NCBI RefSeq assembly: GCF_027889715.1
Contig: NZ_JAPJZH010000012.1
Location: 62,001-126,000 of the forward strand
Source of the DNA: Allohoeflea poritis
GTDB taxonomy: Bacteria > Pseudomonadota > Alphaproteobacteria > Rhizobiales > Rhizobiaceae
Length of the DNA stretch: 64,000 nt
Direction of reading: 5' to 3'
Numbering within the stretch: position 1 is the stretch's first letter; each line of letters opens with the position of its first letter. A program made the translations under genes and the position numbers. Below, piece by piece: positions 41,517 to 50,536 of the stretch. The notes beneath the pieces are model-generated. The model was not told where the DNA came from. It worked only from the letters and a program-made list of their open reading frames with translations, and did not search any database.

Positions 41517-42500
41517 ATGGGCATGCTCGTTGACGGCGTCTGGCACGATGTTTGGTACGACACCAGGAAGAGCCAGGGGCGTTTCAAACGCGCCGATTCG
41601 CAGTTCCGCAACTGGGTAACGGAAGACGGCAGCGCCGGCGCCGCCGGACGGGATGGTTTCAAGGCCGAGTCGGGCCGCTACCACCTCTATATCTCCTATG
41701 CCTGTCCCTGGGCTCATCGCACGCTGATCGTGCGCAACCTCAAGGGTCTCGACAAACATATCTCGCTCTCCGTCGTCCACTACTTCATGGGCGATGGCGG
41801 CTGGGAATTCAGCGAAAGCGACGGTGCGACGGCCGATGCGATCCACGGATCAAGCAATATGTGGCAGGTCTATACCGCCGCCGATCCGGTCTATACGGGC
41901 CGCGTCACGGTACCTGTCCTGTGGGACAAGAAGCAAAACACGATCGTTTCCAACGAATCCTCCGAAATCATCCGCATGTTCAACAGCGCCTTCAACGGGC
42001 TTGATGGTGTCGACGCGGCACTTGATCTTTACCCGCAGGACCTGCGCGCCGAGATCGACGCGATCAACGAGCCGATCTACCACAACATCAACAACGGCGT
42101 TTACAAATGCGGTTTCGCCACCAGGCAGGAAGCCTATGAAGAGGCCTTCGACGCCCTGTTCGAAACGCTCGACATGGTCGAGGAGCGTCTTTCGCAAAAG
42201 CGCTACCTCATGGGCGACCGGGTAACCGAGGCTGACTGGCGGCTGTTCACCACGCTGGTGCGGTTCGATCCCGTCTATGTCGGCCACTTCAAGTGCAACA
42301 AGCGCCGCATCCAGGACTATCCGGCCCTGTCGGGCTATCTGCGCGAGCTTTACCAGATGCCCGGTATCGCCGATACCGTGAACATGACGCACATCAAGAA
42401 CCACTACTATATGAGCCACGAGACGGTGAACCCGACCCGCATCGTACCCAAGGGTCCGGAACTCGACCTGTCGACGCCGCACGGCCGCGACGCGCTGTAG
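41517..42500 (+). CDS. glutathionyl-hydroquinone reductase (YqjG/xi-class GST)
   Basis: 327 residues. Catalytic Cys in the family signature YACPWAHRT (about 62), a thioredoxin-like N-domain and an all-alpha C-domain with MGDRVTEADWRLFTTLVRFD. C-terminal HYYMSHETVNPTRIVPKGP is typical. It reduces glutathionyl-hydroquinones with glutathione. Start ATG 41517 has AAGGGAG upstream; a longer in-frame start at 41469 is unlikely. Cytoplasmic. Confidence 0.92.
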   Translation: MGMLVDGVWHDVWYDTRKSQGRFKRADSQFRNWVTEDGSAGAAGRDGFKAESGRYHLYISYACPWAHRTLIVRNLKGLDKHISLSVVHYFMGDGGWEFSESDGATADAIHGSSNMWQVYTAADPVYTGRVTVPVLWDKKQNTIVSNESSEIIRMFNSAFNGLDGVDAALDLYPQDLRAEIDAINEPIYHNINNGVYKCGFATRQEAYEEAFDALFETLDMVEERLSQKRYLMGDRVTEADWRLFTTLVRFDPVYVGHFKCNKRRIQDYPALSGYLRELYQMPGIADTVNMTHIKNHYYMSHETVNPTRIVPKGPELDLSTPHGRDAL

Positions 42501-42506
42501 AGCATG

Positions 42507-43070
42507 TTACCAGCGGCTGTCGGGCGGGACGTCACCGGACAGTTCCGCAAGCCGCCTTTGCGTCGCGCCGGTCACGCCCTCCGGCAGCGCATCGAGCGCG
42601 AAAAAGCCGGAATCGGCGATTTCCAGGTCCGGCCGTCGGATCTCGCTCTGGGAAACATTCTTGCAGGTGAAAAACACCACATGGTCGCGCCGGCTGCTGC
42701 GGTTGTTGTGATAGACCGCGAAGAGCTGCGGCGGCTCAGCCATGGCGAGGTTTCCTTCCTCGGCCAATTCACGCTCAAGCGCATCATAGACCGTTTCGCC
42801 GACCTCGACGCCGCCGCCGGGCATGTACCAGCCACGGACATAGGTGTGGCGGACCAGGAAGATCCTGCCGGCGCGATCGAACGCCGCCGCGCGAACCCCG
42901 AGCGTCAGGGGCCGCTGCGCGGCGAACAACCGGTTGAGCAGCCACTGATATGTCTTTTGGGCAAGGTTGCGTCGGCCGGGCGCGGGGTACGGTGGCGGCG
43001 ATCCATGCGCCGTTCCTTGCCCAATCGTTGCCGGGCGGCTATGTCCAGCCCCATGTTCCGACTTGCCCAT
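42507..43070 (-). CDS. NUDIX hydrolase
   Basis: 187 residues from ATG 43070 (GGAG 6 nt upstream). NUDIX box GGGVEVGETVYDALEREL continuing AEEG (about 88-108); one glycine of the consensus is replaced by Asn, as in related EEGN-type proteins. The N-terminal 45 residues are Pro/Gly-rich and not obviously part of the fold. The 5' end overlaps the divergently transcribed metallophosphoesterase gene, so one of the two starts may be further downstream. Substrate unknown. Confidence 0.82.
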   Translation of the reverse strand: MGKSEHGAGHSRPATIGQGTAHGSPPPYPAPGRRNLAQKTYQWLLNRLFAAQRPLTLGVRAAAFDRAGRIFLVRHTYVRGWYMPGGGVEVGETVYDALERELAEEGNLAMAEPPQLFAVYHNNRSSRRDHVVFFTCKNVSQSEIRRPDLEIADSGFFALDALPEGVTGATQRRLAELSGDVPPDSRW

Positions 43071-43952
43071 ATCTCCGACATCCATCTCGGCCCGTTGCCG
43101 CGCTTGACACCGCGTGAGCTCGCGTCAAAACGCATCACGGGATACATCAACTGGCACCGGAACCGGCGCAAGCGCCTGTTCGGCAACATACTCGAATCGC
43201 TGGTGGACGATATCAAGTCGGCGGCCCCGGATCACCTGGCCATCACCGGCGATCTGGTCAATCTCGGTGCAAGGGCGGAAATGGATGCTGTCGCCGGCTG
43301 GCTTGCAAATGTCGGCGAACCGGACTTCGTTTCGGTCGTGCCCGGCAATCACGACGCCTATGTGCCGGGTTCCTTTAAGCTCGCCTGCCGCGCCTGGCGG
43401 CCCTACATGCTCGGCGACGACAAACCTGCATCCTCCGCCGGCGAAAACCTGTTTCCTTATTTGCGCGTAAGGGACAATGTGGCGCTCATCGGCGTTTCCA
43501 CGGCCCATGCGACACCGCCCTTCATGGCAAGCGGCGTATTCGATCGGCGCCAGGCGCGCCTGCTGCGCACGATCCTTCGACAGGCGGCCGATGACGGGCT
43601 CTTCCGTGTCATCATGATCCACCATCCGCCGGTGCGCGGCGCTACGCAATCCTACAAGCGAATGCTCGGCATCGGGCGTTTCTCGAAAGTCCTCAAGGAA
43701 GCCGGCGCGGAACTGGTCCTTCATGGCCATACACATCTGGAAACACTCTACCGCCTGCCCGGCAGAAGCGGTGACGTGCCCGTTGTCTGCGTTCCGTCCG
43801 CCAGCGAGGCGCCGGGCGGCCACAGACCGGCGTCGGGCTACAATATGCTCACCATCAGCGGCGGTCCCGGCGAATGGAACTGCCGGCTCGAGCGGCACGG
43901 GCTGGACGCCCAAAGCAGCAAATTCGAACTGTTCCACTCGGAAGATCTTTAG
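43053..43952 (+). CDS. calcineurin-like metallophosphoesterase
   Basis: 299 residues. Metal ligands in motifs HISDIHLG (6-13), GDLVNLG (about 60), GNHDAY (about 92) and HGHTH (about 217), plus IMIHHPP. Cyclic-nucleotide phosphodiesterase or DNA-repair nuclease-like members exist; substrate unknown. ATG 43053 matches the usual start before HISD; ATG 43041 four codons earlier is also possible. Confidence 0.88.
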   Translation: MFRLAHISDIHLGPLPRLTPRELASKRITGYINWHRNRRKRLFGNILESLVDDIKSAAPDHLAITGDLVNLGARAEMDAVAGWLANVGEPDFVSVVPGNHDAYVPGSFKLACRAWRPYMLGDDKPASSAGENLFPYLRVRDNVALIGVSTAHATPPFMASGVFDRRQARLLRTILRQAADDGLFRVIMIHHPPVRGATQSYKRMLGIGRFSKVLKEAGAELVLHGHTHLETLYRLPGRSGDVPVVCVPSASEAPGGHRPASGYNMLTISGGPGEWNCRLERHGLDAQSSKFELFHSEDL

Positions 43953-43968
43953 TCAGTGTCGATTTTCG

Positions 43969-44583
43969 CTAATCGGCGCCCAAAACGGGTGCCAGTTGTT
44001 CCCAGAACACCGCCATGATGAGCAAAGCGGCAACAACAAGCCCAAGGGCGAACCAGGACAACGCCTGCAAAGCCCCAGTTTTCGATATCGTGTTGACACC
44101 TTGCTGTCGGGCCGGACTGGTCTCATTCTGATCGCCGCCGCTCTTGTCCGCCTGGCTTCCCGGCGCACCCGTCGAATAGACCGTGTCACTGGCCAGGAAA
44201 CGCTGTCGCTGAACCATGCGTTCCGCCACATAATGGGTGATGCTGTCGGCGACGCTCATCAGGTCGGCGCTTTCGGCGATGACGACCCGGCCATAGCGCG
44301 TATCGCGCACGAAACGATAGGTGCGACGGTCCGGCCCCATCTGCACATGGGCAATGGCATCGATCCACAAGCGCGGTTGTTCGCCGGAGGACAGGAAAAA
44401 ATCGAACTGATCGTCCTCGGCGGGGACTTCCTTGAAAACCGGCTCCAGCTCATCGGCCAGCAATTCCAGGCGCGCGCGGTCCGCGTCACGCATCTCGACC
44501 ACGACGTCCTCGCGCTCCGCCGCCGCGATCCTGGCCTTGCGCACGACGTCGGAAAGGCGTCTGCTTTCCGTGGCCTTGTCCAT
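43969..44583 (-). CDS. protein of unknown function with C-terminal membrane anchor
   Basis: 204 residues from ATG 44583 (GGCGGAA about 8 nt upstream). Residues 1-125 are a soluble charged domain (LWIDAIAHVQMGPDRRTYRF, RYGRVVIAES). A low-complexity Gly/Gln/Ser linker follows, then one membrane helix near 175-195 (SWFALGLVVAALLIMAVFW). Tail-anchored topology with the N-domain in the cytoplasm is likely. I do not recognise the family. It is convergent with the metallophosphoesterase gene. Confidence 0.75.
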   Translation of the reverse strand: MDKATESRRLSDVVRKARIAAAEREDVVVEMRDADRARLELLADELEPVFKEVPAEDDQFDFFLSSGEQPRLWIDAIAHVQMGPDRRTYRFVRDTRYGRVVIAESADLMSVADSITHYVAERMVQRQRFLASDTVYSTGAPGSQADKSGGDQNETSPARQQGVNTISKTGALQALSWFALGLVVAALLIMAVFWEQLAPVLGAD

Positions 44584-44706
44584 TCGAAATTCCGCCGTCA
44601 ACTATGGTTAACCGTGCCTTAACATAGTGTATCTGCGTGGGAAATTAAATCGCGCTTTGCGCCCGGGCATTCGCGTCGGTCACCGGAATTGCCCGGAGCG
44701 ACCGGC

Positions 44707-45498
44707 TCAGGCCGCCCGCATATTCTGGCGGATCAGCGAGATCACCGCATCCGGGCGCTCTTCGATCAGCATGTGCCCGGTGTTCTCGAACACATGGGCC
44801 GCGAACATCGGCGGCAGCCGGTGGGCCTGACGCGTCGGCAGAACGCGATCCTGCGTGCCCCAAAGTACCTTCACCGGCATCTGCAATTCAGCGAGATCAG
44901 CCCGGCGGAACGTGCCCTGATACAGATCGTCGCCGTCGCGCTGAAGCATGTTTTCGAGAATGACACCAAGCCCTTCGGCCGCGCCCGGTTCGCCGCGCGC
45001 CGCGACAAGATCGTCCAGCAGCTTGTCAGGCACCGCATTGTTCCAGCCGAACATGTTTTCAAGCGCCGCCAGCATCTCGGACCGTGTGCCCGCCGAAGCA
45101 TAGCGCCGCAGCAGCCGGTGATTGATCTCCGGCCCGTATCCGCCGGGCGCAAGCAGCGTCATGGACGCGATCCTGCCCGGCGCGCGCAGAGCGATCAGCG
45201 TGGCGACGGAACCGCCCATGGAATGGCCGACAAGATGCACGCGACCGTGACCGCGTTGTTCGAGATCCCGCGCAATCGCACCCGCCATCTTGCCGGTCCG
45301 TTCGAGACCGGATGCAAGCATCGAACGTCCGTGTCCGGGAAGGTCATAGGCAATGGTCGCGTGGTCGCCGGCGAATGCCCGCTGAATGTCCGACCACATG
45401 CCCGCACTGGCACCGAATCCATGCAGAAAGACGAGCGGTACGCCTTCGCCCCGCCCGTCCTCAACGGCATGAAGTTGCGCGTCCGCTGCTGGCTTCAA
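44707..45498 (-). CDS. alpha/beta-hydrolase fold protein
   Basis: 263 residues from TTG 45498, which has AAGGA 9 nt upstream; no in-frame ATG lies nearby. Oxyanion region FLHGFGASAGMW (about 24), nucleophile elbow GHSMGG (about 92), acid Asp in GTQDRVL (about 215) and catalytic His in NTGHML (about 242). Substrate unknown (esterase, haloperoxidase or acyltransferase-like). It lies 38 nt downstream of leuA on the same strand and may be co-transcribed. Confidence 0.85.
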   Translation of the reverse strand: MKPAADAQLHAVEDGRGEGVPLVFLHGFGASAGMWSDIQRAFAGDHATIAYDLPGHGRSMLASGLERTGKMAGAIARDLEQRGHGRVHLVGHSMGGSVATLIALRAPGRIASMTLLAPGGYGPEINHRLLRRYASAGTRSEMLAALENMFGWNNAVPDKLLDDLVAARGEPGAAEGLGVILENMLQRDGDDLYQGTFRRADLAELQMPVKVLWGTQDRVLPTRQAHRLPPMFAAHVFENTGHMLIEERPDAVISLIRQNMRAA

Positions 45499-45536
45499 AT
45501 GAATGTTCCTTCTTCAGACCCGCAGCCTTGCGGCAC

Positions 45537-47255
45537 CTAACTTTTCTTTTCGAGCAGACGGTTGGCCGCCGATACGACAGCCTCCAGCGAAGCCGCCACG
45601 ATATTGGTGCTGATGCCGACCCCGAACAGCTTGCCGCCCGGATGCTCCATTTCCATGTAGCAGATCGCCGCGGCATTGGCGCCGTGCTGAAGCGAGTGCT
45701 CCGAATAGTCGGCGACGGTGATGTCGATGCCGATATGCTGCGAGAGCGCATGGACGAACCCGTCGATCGGTCCGGTGCCCTGTCCGATGATCTTGATCTC
45801 CTCGCCATTGTCGCGGATCACCGCTTCCACCTCGCGCACGCCCTTGTGCTCCAGCGATGGGAATGTGTGGTGATCCACATAGGAAAGCCGCGCGCCGGGC
45901 TGCTCGACATAACGTTCCAGGAACCGGTCGTAGATTTCCTTCGACGGCAGTTCCCGCCCGACATCGTCAGTAATGCGCTGGATATCGCCCTGGAACTCGA
46001 CCTGCAGGCCGCGCGGCAGGTTCAGCCCGTAATCCTCGTGCAAGACATAGGCGATACCGCCCTTTCCCGATTGGGAATTGATGCGGATGATCGCCTCGTA
46101 GGTCCGGCCCACATCCTGCGGATCGATGGGCAGATAGGGCACTTCCCAGATTTCCGTGTTGGCGGCGCGGATCGCCTTCATGCCCTTGTTGATGGCGTCC
46201 TGGTGGGAGCCGGAAAAGGCCGTGTAGACCAGTTCGCCGACATAGGGGTGGCGCTCGGGAATCACCATCTGGTTTGAATATTCATAGACCGCCTTGATCC
46301 GCTCGATATCGGTGCAGTCCATCTTCGGATCGACGCCTTGCGTGTACATGTTCAGCGCCAGCGTCACCACGTCGACATTGCCGGTGCGCTCACCATTGCC
46401 GAACAGGGTGCCTTCGACGCGGTCGGCGCCGGCCATCAGGCCGAGTTCCGTCGCGGCAATGCCGGTCCCGCGGTCATTGTGCGGATGCAGCGAGATGATC
46501 AGGTTCTCGCGGTTGTCGAGATTGCGGCACATCCATTCGATCTGGTCCGCATAGATGTTCGGCGTCGACATTTCGACGGTCGACGGCAGGTTGATGATCA
46601 GCTTGTTTTCGGCGGTCGGCTGAACGATTTCGGTGACCGCGTTACAGATTTCCAAAGCCACTTCCAGCTCGGTGCCGGTAAAGCTTTCCGGCGAATACTG
46701 GAACCGGTAGCCCCCACCGGCCTTTTCGGCCATGTCGGTGACCATCTTGGCGGCATCGACGGCGATCTGCTTGATCCCGGCGACATCCTTGGCGAACACC
46801 ACGCGGCGCTGCAATTCGCTGGTCGAATTGTAGAAATGCACGATCGGCCTGTGCGCACCTTCCAGCGCCTCGAAGGTCCGGGTGATCAGTTCCGGCCGGC
46901 ACTGCACCAGCACCTGCAGGGAGACATCTTGTGGCACGTCATGGTCTTCGATGCACCAGCGCGCGAAATCGAAATCCGTCTGCGAGGCGGAGGGGAAACC
47001 GATCTCGATTTCCTTGAAGCCCATGTCGAGCAGCAACTGGAACATACGTGACTTGCGGTCGTGCCCCATCGGATTGACCAGCGACTGGTTGCCGTCGCGC
47101 AGATCGACGGAGCACCAGATCGGCGCCTTCTCGATGCGCTTGGACGGCCAGGTGCGGTCGTCCAGGCCGGTCAGCAGATAGGGCTGGTATTTGCGCGCGG
47201 CATGCGCCATGCCGGCTTCTTTTCGCGACTCGGAAATCGGGTCAGTGGTTGTCAT
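45537..47255 (-). CDS. leuA: 2-isopropylmalate synthase (long LeuA2 type)
   Basis: First committed step of leucine synthesis: 2-oxoisovalerate + acetyl-CoA to 2-isopropylmalate. 572 residues from ATG 47255, the length of the LeuA2 branch. Catalytic motifs are SVDLRDGNQSLVNP (about 49-62) and HPHNDRGTG (about 258), with NGERTGNVDVVTLAL after it. The C-terminal part is the regulatory (leucine-binding) domain. An upstream leader ORF with a Leu run plus a terminator indicates attenuation control by leucine supply. Confidence 0.95.
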   Translation of the reverse strand: MTTTDPISESRKEAGMAHAARKYQPYLLTGLDDRTWPSKRIEKAPIWCSVDLRDGNQSLVNPMGHDRKSRMFQLLLDMGFKEIEIGFPSASQTDFDFARWCIEDHDVPQDVSLQVLVQCRPELITRTFEALEGAHRPIVHFYNSTSELQRRVVFAKDVAGIKQIAVDAAKMVTDMAEKAGGGYRFQYSPESFTGTELEVALEICNAVTEIVQPTAENKLIINLPSTVEMSTPNIYADQIEWMCRNLDNRENLIISLHPHNDRGTGIAATELGLMAGADRVEGTLFGNGERTGNVDVVTLALNMYTQGVDPKMDCTDIERIKAVYEYSNQMVIPERHPYVGELVYTAFSGSHQDAINKGMKAIRAANTEIWEVPYLPIDPQDVGRTYEAIIRINSQSGKGGIAYVLHEDYGLNLPRGLQVEFQGDIQRITDDVGRELPSKEIYDRFLERYVEQPGARLSYVDHHTFPSLEHKGVREVEAVIRDNGEEIKIIGQGTGPIDGFVHALSQHIGIDITVADYSEHSLQHGANAAAICYMEMEHPGGKLFGVGISTNIVAASLEAVVSAANRLLEKKS

Positions 47256-47341
47256 TGTTTCTCTCGTTCGTCTCTGAGCCGTGCCGTTCGCCTTCACGCG
47301 AAACGGGCCGGCTTTGCCATAGGGCCATTGGTCTTGATCTG

Positions 47342-47392
47342 TAAAGAAGAAAGGAGCGCATGCCAGCGGCGAACCGATCGCCGGACGCTCCT
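47342..47392 (-). terminator. attenuator terminator of the leuA leader
   Basis: On the minus strand, the outer stem AGGAGCG/CGCTCCT (47386-47392 with 47352-47358) encloses an inner stem GGCGA/TCGCC. It is followed directly by TTTCTTCTTTA. It begins right after the leader-peptide stop codon and lies about 90 nt before the leuA start. The position fits a transcription attenuator rather than an ordinary gene end. Confidence 0.7.
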
Positions 47393-47518
47393 CTAACGGG
47401 CCCGACGATCGCCAGTAAGACCGAGAAGAAGAAGCGAAAGGTCAAGCGCGGGCACGGTCCGCGCACCGGCGCGTACCTGCTCGAAGTCGATCACTGCTTT
47501 GACCGTTTCCATCATCAT
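47393..47518 (-). CDS. leuL: leu operon leader peptide
   Basis: A 41-residue ORF (ATG 47518; two further ATGs follow at 47515 and 47512) ending TAG at 47393. Near its end is the ten-residue stretch LDLSLLLLGL, with seven Leu codons: six CTT and one CTC. CTT stands out in a GC-rich genome. The stop abuts the terminator hairpin, and leuA follows. This is the classical arrangement of a leucine attenuator: ribosome stalling at Leu codons would prevent terminator formation. No Shine-Dalgarno is visible; the promoter spacing suggests a leaderless message. Symbol by analogy with enterobacterial leuL. Confidence 0.78.
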   Translation of the reverse strand: MMMETVKAVIDFEQVRAGARTVPALDLSLLLLGLTGDRRAR

Positions 47519-47525
47519 GGGCGCC

Positions 47526-47554
47526 GTTATACCCGCGACTTCGGTCGACGGCAA
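47526..47554 (-). promoter_or_regulatory. promoter of leuL-leuA
   Basis: On the minus strand, TTGCCG (47549-47554), a 17-bp spacer and TATAAC (47526-47531). Only 7 nt separate the -10 from the first leader ATG, so the transcript would start at or next to that ATG. Confidence 0.65.
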
Positions 47555-47620
47555 CAGTCTTGATACCCGTCCTGCCGGCGATTGAGATTGGATTGAGCTA
47601 TCGGGTGCGAGCCGTTTCAA

Positions 47621-47911
47621 TCACAAGTGTCTTGCAGGATCTTGATCCACACCCAGAATTCGCAGGATCAGGATGCCGTTTGCTTCGATACGATAGTAGA
47701 TGCTGTGGCGCGCGTGTACATGCCGCCGCAGGCCGGCGCGAATTTTCTGAAAGCTTCGGCCCATCTTCGGGTTTTCGGCCAAGAGCGACAGCGCTTTTGC
47801 CAAACCTTCCATGTAGTTCTCTGCCTGGGCAAAGCCGAATTGTTCTAGGGAGTAAAAGTAGATATTCCGCAAATCGGCTTCTGCAGCCAGGGAAAGCGCA
47901 TAGCTACTCAT
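47621..47911 (-). CDS. ParE/RelE-family toxin
   Basis: 96 residues from ATG 47911, overlapping the antitoxin stop by 8 nt. ParE-like pattern: LSLAAEADLRNIYFYSLEQF (N-terminal helices), NPKMGRSFQKIRAGLRRH, and YYRIEANGILILRILGVDQD at the C-terminal sheet. ParE toxins poison DNA gyrase, RelE-type relatives cleave mRNA; the target here is not certain. Second gene of a two-gene module. Confidence 0.87.
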   Translation of the reverse strand: MSSYALSLAAEADLRNIYFYSLEQFGFAQAENYMEGLAKALSLLAENPKMGRSFQKIRAGLRRHVHARHSIYYRIEANGILILRILGVDQDPARHL

Positions 47912-48164
47912 CAAGCAGCCCTTGCGCGCGCGCTGCCTCTCGCGCCTCCGCAAGGACTTGACCAGCCGTTTTCGAACTTACGCCGCTTGCCTCGGCAAGC
48001 TCCATCATGTCGTTGAGTTCGCGTGCGGCATCGAGTTGTCTCTCCTGATCCTTGCGCACGAGATCGCGGAAAAACTCGCTGACATTGCCGTATTGGCCGG
48101 ATTCAACACGTGTTCTGACATATTCGTTCATCGTGTCCGGCACCGAGATCGTTATCTTGCCCAT
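47904..48164 (-). CDS. ParD-family antitoxin
   Basis: 86 residues from ATG 48164 (GGAGG about 10 nt upstream). N-terminal ribbon-helix-helix (KITISVPDTMNEYVRTRVES, then GNVSEFFRDLVRKDQ) for DNA binding, and a helical C-terminal part that would bind and neutralise the toxin. The promoter just upstream contains a palindrome between -35 and -10, as expected for autorepression. Toxin gene overlaps its 3' end. Confidence 0.88.
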   Translation of the reverse strand: MGKITISVPDTMNEYVRTRVESGQYGNVSEFFRDLVRKDQERQLDAARELNDMMELAEASGVSSKTAGQVLAEAREAARAQGLLDE

Positions 48165-48205
48165 TGCGCGCAATCCTCCACCGTTTGACGAGTTACGAAA
48201 TAATA

Positions 48206-48234
48206 AGAATAGTTCCTACCTATTCCGACTGCAA
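48206..48234 (-). promoter_or_regulatory. promoter and operator of the parDE-type operon
   Basis: On the minus strand, TTGCAG (48229-48234), 17 bp, TATTCT (48206-48211). A perfect inverted repeat GAATAG-N7-CTATTC (48207-48225) spans the spacer and -10, ideal for repression by the RHH antitoxin. The -10 is 41 nt before the antitoxin ATG. Confidence 0.7.
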
Positions 48235-48253
48235 GCGCGTTCGCCGGATCTTA

Positions 48254-50440
48254 TCAGCCTCGGTGGCCGTCTTTTCTGACCAGATGCGCAACAACATTCT
48301 CGATCATCCGCATGCCGGCATCCTGGCCGAGCGACATGATGGATTCGGGATGGAACTGGACGGCGGCAACGGGTTCCTTGCCATGCTCGATGCCCATGAT
48401 CGTGCCGTCCTCGCTCTCGGCGGTGACCGTGAATTCCTTTGCCAGCGTCGCCGGATCGGCGAAGATCGAATGGTAGCGTCCGACCGTCACCTCGTTGCCG
48501 AGGCCGGAGAACACGATGCCCGGATCATTGATCCTGATCCGCGAGGGCTTGCCGTGCATTGGGACCGCCAGCGTGCGCAATTCACCGCCATAGGCTTCGG
48601 TGATCGCCTGCAGCCCGAGACACACGCCGAATAGCGGGATCCCGCGCTTGCGCACCTTCTTGATCGTCGCCTTGGTGTCGAAATCCTTCGGACTGCCCGG
48701 CCCCGGCGACAGAACCACCAGGTCGGGCGCGACGTCGTCAAACACGGCATCGGCAACCGGCGTCCTCACCGTTGTCACCTCGGCGCCGGTCTGGCGGAAA
48801 TAATTGGCGAGCGTGTGGACGAAGGAATCCTCGTGGTCGACAAGCAGGATCTTCACGCCCGCGCCGACCTTGGCCGCGCTGCGCGAAGCAGCTGCTTCGT
48901 TGCTTTGCCCGGCATCGCGGATGGCGGCCAGCATGGCCGAGGCCTTCAGTTCCGTCTCCGCTTCCTCTTCCTCGGGAACGGAATCGAAAAGCAGCGTCGC
49001 TCCGGCCCTGACCTCGGCGATCCCGTCTTTGACGCGGATGGTGCGCAACGTCAGTCCGGTATTCATGTCGCCGTTGAAATTGACCATGCCGATGGCCCCG
49101 CCATACCAGGCGCGCGGGCTCTTCTCGTGCTCCTCGATGAAGCGCATGGCCCACAGTTTCGGCGCGCCCGTAACCGTGACCGCCCAGGCATGACTCAAGA
49201 ACGCGTCGAAAGCGTCCATGCCGTCGCGCAAACGGCCCTCCACATGGTCGACGGTGTGAATGAGACGCGAATACATCTCGATCTGGCGGCGTCCGATCAC
49301 CCGCACGGAACCCGGCACACAGACCCGGCTCTTGTCGTTGCGGTCGACATCCGAACACATGGTCAGTTCCGATTCATCCTTCTTGGAATTGAGCAGTTTG
49401 AGGATCTGCTCGGAATCGGAAATCGCGTCGTCGCCGCGTTTGATCGTACCCGAGATCGGGCAGGTCTCGACACGCCGTCCGCTGACCCGTACGAACATCT
49501 CAGGCGAGGCGCCGACAAGATATTCGCCCTGCCCCAGATTGATGAAAAAGGAATAGGGCGACGGGTTGGTCGCCTTCAGCCGCCGCGAGATCGCCGAGGG
49601 CGGGCTGACGCAGCGCTCGAAGAACATCTGTCCCGGCACCACCTCGAACAGGTCGCCCTTCTTGAAGCTCTCCTTGGCCTTGCGCACGAGCTCGGCATAT
49701 TCACCCGGCCTGTGGTCGGCGCGCGGCGGTGCCTGGTCAGACGCGGCAAACTGTTCGGCTTCGCTCTCGCGTGACTTGCCCTGCGTCGTGAATCCGCGGC
49801 GCGAATAATCGTATCGGTCGACCCATGCGCGCGCCGAATAGTGGTCAACCACCAGGATCTCGTCGGGCAGAAACAGTACAAGATCGCGCTGGTCATCCGG
49901 CCGTTCCAGATGTTGCGGCACATTGTCGAACTGAAAAGCGAGATCGTAACCGAACGCCCCATAGAGGCCGAGATTGCTGTCGTCCTCGGTGTGGAAGAGA
50001 TCCATGATCTGGCGCAGTACCGTGAAGACAGTCGGGATGCGCGATCGCTCCTCCTCGGTGAATGCGCGTTTGGGTCCGGAAACCGTCAGGGGAATGGCGC
50101 GGCGCGTGCGTTTGCCGACCGACGCCTCGGAGATGCGCCCCAGCCGCCGTTCCACCATGTCGAGCAGTGCTTCACCGCGCTCATTGTGCGCCTCGAAACG
50201 CATGTTGCGGCCGCTCGCTGTGATCGAAAGCGGCGGATCGATGATCGCCGTGTCCCAGCGCGTATAGCGGCCCGGATATTCGTAATTGGATGAAAAGACC
50301 GCGCCACGGCGGCTGTCGAGACCGTCAACATAGGCCTCGATGGCGTCCGCATAGGGTGTGTCCTCCCGCGTCCGGCTGATCTCGACGCCGCCGCGCGTGA
50401 CAATGATCTCGGTGTTTTCGTCAGTTTTTGTCGCCGTCAT
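48254..50440 (-). CDS. trpE(G): anthranilate synthase, fused TrpE-TrpG
   Basis: 728 residues. The chorismate-binding component (about 1-500) includes [24 protein letters not shown] and the [13 protein letters not shown] region. A linker leads to the glutamine amidotransferase component (about 530-725), with [28 protein letters not shown], the nucleophile Cys in [15 protein letters not shown], and HPESIMS. Makes anthranilate in tryptophan synthesis. The fusion is characteristic of rhizobia and relatives. Preceded by the trpL leader and attenuator, so regulated by Trp-dependent attenuation. ATG 50440 has GGAAG 6 nt upstream. Confidence 0.96.
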   Translation of the reverse strand: MTATKTDENTEIIVTRGGVEISRTREDTPYADAIEAYVDGLDSRRGAVFSSNYEYPGRYTRWDTAIIDPPLSITASGRNMRFEAHNERGEALLDMVERRLGRISEASVGKRTRRAIPLTVSGPKRAFTEEERSRIPTVFTVLRQIMDLFHTEDDSNLGLYGAFGYDLAFQFDNVPQHLERPDDQRDLVLFLPDEILVVDHYSARAWVDRYDYSRRGFTTQGKSRESEAEQFAASDQAPPRADHRPGEYAELVRKAKESFKKGDLFEVVPGQMFFERCVSPPSAISRRLKATNPSPYSFFINLGQGEYLVGASPEMFVRVSGRRVETCPISGTIKRGDDAISDSEQILKLLNSKKDESELTMCSDVDRNDKSRVCVPGSVRVIGRRQIEMYSRLIHTVDHVEGRLRDGMDAFDAFLSHAWAVTVTGAPKLWAMRFIEEHEKSPRAWYGGAIGMVNFNGDMNTGLTLRTIRVKDGIAEVRAGATLLFDSVPEEEEAETELKASAMLAAIRDAGQSNEAAASRSAAKVGAGVKILLVDHEDSFVHTLANYFRQTGAEVTTVRTPVADAVFDDVAPDLVVLSPGPGSPKDFDTKATIKKVRKRGIPLFGVCLGLQAITEAYGGELRTLAVPMHGKPSRIRINDPGIVFSGLGNEVTVGRYHSIFADPATLAKEFTVTAESEDGTIMGIEHGKEPVAAVQFHPESIMSLGQDAGMRMIENVVAHLVRKDGHRG

Positions 50441-50473
50441 TTCTTCCGATCCTCAAATTCCGAAACCCGGCAC

Positions 50474-50505
50474 AAAAAAACCGCCGGGATGGTCCTCAGC
50501 GGCTT
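50474..50505 (-). terminator. trp attenuator terminator
   Basis: On the minus strand, a GC-rich stem (50478-50486 with 50497-50505, containing G-U pairs) is followed by seven T (50474-50480). It lies between trpL and trpE(G), 31 nt after the trpL stop: the classical attenuator position. Confidence 0.82.
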
Positions 50506-50536
50506 TGCAGGTTCTGCGCACAACTGTCTGCGGCCG

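Noticed and set aside
47242-47466. A 74-codon minus frame across the leuA leader in a different phase
   Set aside because: It overlaps the terminator and leuA start; the Leu-rich phase (leuL) has the stop codon exactly before the hairpin and a matching promoter.
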